DNA of 64,000 bases from an uncultured Oscillospiraceae bacterium (GTDB taxonomy: Bacteria; Bacillota; Clostridia; Oscillospirales; Ruminococcaceae). Every line of letters starts with the position of its first letter. Position 1 is the stretch's first letter. The notes beneath the pieces are model-generated. The model worked only from the letters and a program-made list of their open reading frames with translations, was not told the origin of the DNA and did not search any database. This document shows positions 62,375 to 64,000 of the stretch, one piece after another. Location: contig CANNTZ010000006.1 in the NCBI GenBank assembly GCA_947522735.1, positions 1 through 64,000 of the forward strand. Reading direction: 5' to 3'. A program made the translations under genes and the position numbers.

Positions 62375-62405
62375 AAGCGAGCAATGATTTGCATTGCTCG
62401 CTTTT
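62375..62405 (+). terminator. Terminator of rpsU
   Basis: A perfect 12-bp stem (62375-62386 with 62392-62403), 5-base loop, T-run ending about 62406. Confidence 0.95.
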
Positions 62406-62438
62406 TCATTGTTTTTTTATTGTAGACGGAGACACAAG

Positions 62439-62912
62439 ATGCGTTTGCTGAAAACCGATCACAAATTCAGGCGGATATACGAGTTGAGTGCCGAATGGCT
62501 CGCAGAGAACGGTATTACCGCGTTGATACTCGACGTGGACAACACGCTTACCGAGCATGACAGCCAGCAGGTCGATGAACGGGTACTGCGCTGGCTCGAC
62601 GACATGCGTCGCTGCGGTGTCAGGCTGATTGTACTCTCGAACAATCGCAGACGGCGCGTCCGTCCATTTGCCGAAAAGCTGGGGCTGGACTACATAGCCA
62701 ACGGCATGAAGCCGTTTACAAGCGGAATCAGGCGTGCGTTGGCGCGGCTTGGAACACCTAAAGCGAGCGCCGCTATCGTCGGAGATCAGATATTCACCGA
62801 TGTCCTCGGAGGCAATCTTGCCGGGATAGTCACTGTTCTGCTCGAGCCGATCAGCGGCGAACGCGGCAAATTTATGCGCTTCAAGCGACGTCTTGAGCAC
62901 CACGTCAAATGA
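62439..62912 (+). CDS. yqeG: YqeG-family HAD-IIIA phosphatase
   Basis: A 157-residue HAD-superfamily phosphatase; the ATG has GGAGA 8 bases upstream. HAD motif I is LDVDNTLTEHD; motif II is VLSNN; motif III/IV is GDQIFTDVLGGN. Usual size for YqeG. In Firmicutes yqeG starts the yqeG-yqeH-aroE run, but here a different gene follows. Substrate unknown; phosphatidylglycerophosphate phosphatase activity is reported for related plant and yeast members. Confidence 0.92.
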   Translation: MRLLKTDHKFRRIYELSAEWLAENGITALILDVDNTLTEHDSQQVDERVLRWLDDMRRCGVRLIVLSNNRRRRVRPFAEKLGLDYIANGMKPFTSGIRRALARLGTPKASAAIVGDQIFTDVLGGNLAGIVTVLLEPISGERGKFMRFKRRLEHHVK

Positions 62913-62925
62913 AACAGCGTTTTTG

Positions 62926-62959
62926 ACCGGACGTCCTCCAGCACCATCGGACGCCCGGT
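62926..62959 (+). terminator. Hairpin after yqeG, probable terminator
   Basis: ACCGG-a-CGTCC (62926-62936) pairs with GGACG-c-CCGGT (62949-62959), with one internal mismatch. The tail TATTTG is weak. Confidence 0.5.
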
Positions 62960-63020
62960 TATTTGCTCCGCGTTGATTGCCGCTTTACAGAGTGAGCCAG
63001 CCGCCCCGGCGCAGACGGGG

Positions 63021-63043
63021 CGCCCGGACGCTCCGTCCGGGCG
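63021..63043. other. Strong GC hairpin in the yqeG-nfo gap
   Basis: CGCCCGGACG (63021-63030) pairs perfectly with CGTCCGGGCG (63034-63043) around a 3-base loop. There is no T-tail. Its CGGACG core recurs in the hairpins at 1224-1250 and 62926-62959. Confidence 0.5.
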
Positions 63044-63155
63044 GCAGGATGCAATACTGCCGGCTGGCGGCCTTTAAGGCACGAGGACGCTGCAAGCCCT
63101 GAAGGCGTTGGCGGCAGGCCGCAGAGATTAAAACTCAGATCGGAGGGTGACAGAG

Positions 63156-64000
63156 ATGGCAGAGAACAACATTGTGAGATTCGGGCCGGCTGGCAATTCG
63201 AATAGCTTTACCGGCAAGACGGTGGATATCCCGGAATACATCGTCAGAATGGGGCTGAATGCCTATGAATATCAGTGCGGGCGCGGGGTGCGGGTCAATT
63301 CGGCGGCAGTGACGGAGCTTGGGCGCCGGGCGCGGGAGCTGGATATTGCGCTGTCGCTGCACGCTCCGTACTACATCTCGCTGTCGTCGCTCGAAGAGGA
63401 AAAGCGCGACGCGAGCGTCGGCTATATTCTGCAAAGTGCGCAGGCGGCGCGGCTGATGGGTGCGACAAGGGTGATTGTCCATTCCGGCTCCTGCGCGAAG
63501 CTGTCGCGCGCCGATGCTTTGGAGCTTGCCAAGGACACGTTGAAAAAGTCGCTGGTGGCGATGGACGAGGCGGGCTACGGTGACATTGCGCTCTGCCCGG
63601 AGACGATGGGCAAGGTCAACCAGCTCGGCAACCTTGAGGAGGTCATGGAGCTGTGCCGCATCGACGAGCGGCTGATACCATGTATCGATTTCGGACACCT
63701 CAATGCGCGCGATCTCGGTGCATTCAAGACTTTCGAGGACTACAAGCGAGTGTTCGACTGCATCGAGGATCGTCTCGGTGCAAATCGTTTAAAGCGCTTC
63801 CATTCGCATTTCTCCAAGATCGAATACTCGGCGGGAGGCGAGAAGCGTCATCTAACCTTTGAGGACGCCGTCTACGGCCCGGATTTTGAGCCGGTGGCGG
63901 AGCTGACCTTGCGCAAGGGCGCTTATCCGATCTTTATCTGTGAATCGGACGGCACGCAGGCCGAGGACGCCGCTAAAATGCGCGCCATACTCAACGCCGC
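63156..64000 (+). CDS. Endonuclease IV-like TIM-barrel protein (3' partial)
   Basis: The frame starts at ATG 63156 with GGAGGG 8 bases upstream and is still open at the last base (281 codons visible), so the 3' end lies outside. Zinc-site pieces of the endonuclease IV family are visible: LHAPY, IVHSGS, CPETMGK, DFGHLNAR, RFHSHFSK and CESDG. Such enzymes cut abasic-site DNA or, in relatives, isomerise sugars. The lid and DNA-contact regions cannot be judged without the remainder; call it Nfo-like rather than nfo. Confidence 0.85.
   Translation, partial: MAENNIVRFGPAGNSNSFTGKTVDIPEYIVRMGLNAYEYQCGRGVRVNSAAVTELGRRARELDIALSLHAPYYISLSSLEEEKRDASVGYILQSAQAARLMGATRVIVHSGSCAKLSRADALELAKDTLKKSLVAMDEAGYGDIALCPETMGKVNQLGNLEEVMELCRIDERLIPCIDFGHLNARDLGAFKTFEDYKRVFDCIEDRLGANRLKRFHSHFSKIEYSAGGEKRHLTFEDAVYGPDFEPVAELTLRKGAYPIFICESDGTQAEDAAKMRAILNA

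Noticed and set aside
1..64000. Search for tRNA, rRNA, CRISPR arrays, insertion sequences and attachment sites
   Set aside because: No tRNA T-arm pattern, spaced repeats, transposase motif or terminal inverted repeats were found by reading.

Overview
The window looks like a chromosomal segment from a GC-rich (by eye near 58-60% in genes) gut-type Clostridia/Oscillospiraceae relative. Reasons: strong GGAGG-type ribosome sites, TTGACA/TATAAT promoters, Firmicutes gene orders (infC-rpmI-rplT; dprA-topA-trmFO; plsX-rnc-smc-ftsY; yhbY-nadD-yqeK-rsfS-leuS-rpsU-yqeG), a SpoVB-like flippase, a DUF1292 gene and a 6S-like RNA beside tcdA. No tRNA, rRNA, CRISPR array, phage or insertion sequence was seen.

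Layout. 1-4990: BMP-type nucleoside ABC importer (binding lipoprotein, double ATPase, two permeases). 5062-6960: pepF with its own promoter and a two-way terminator. 6962-9582, minus strand: VWA protein, macrodomain protein with a C-terminal HTH-like module, flavodoxin-like reductase. 9705-11847, minus: DegT-type aminotransferase and inosose-dehydratase-like TIM barrel, one operon. 12053-14440: small secreted protein with a sortase-like tail, then a SpoVB/MATE-like flippase whose 3' end is tandemly duplicated and which lacks a normal start codon. 14636-17633, minus: membrane-anchored MerR regulator under a textbook 19-bp-spacer promoter, SGNH hydrolase, NAD-dependent epimerase. 17737-20906: LacZ. 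20971-22406: DUF1292 protein, 6S-like RNA, tcdA. 22634-24661: OmpR-type two-component system. 24694-29228: a three-gene signalling operon in which a lipoprotein/7TM pseudokinase precedes an active histidine kinase and a LuxR-type regulator. 29323-32920: SPFH/zinc-ribbon, DUF4428, TM2 and a DUF6935-like gene. 32972-37080: metF, a stand-alone methionine synthase reactivation protein, and metH. 37613-41296: very large uncharacterised glycosidase-like protein. 41770-43317: infC (AUC start), rpmI, rplT with a leader. 43380-62912: a long housekeeping block for RNA modification, DNA uptake/topology, lipid, RNA processing, chromosome segregation, protein targeting, NAD and translation. 63156-end: endonuclease IV-like TIM barrel, cut by the window edge.

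Most candidates for something new are in accessory islands. The best is 24753-29228: a periplasmic-binding-like lipoprotein domain, seven-helix membrane domain and degenerate kinase in one chain, translationally coupled to a normal kinase and response regulator. Next are the SPFH/TM2 operon, the macrodomain-HTH/VWA pair, and the two non-AUG starts (infC AUC, flippase ACG). All functional statements come from reading motifs by eye; no alignment or database search was run.
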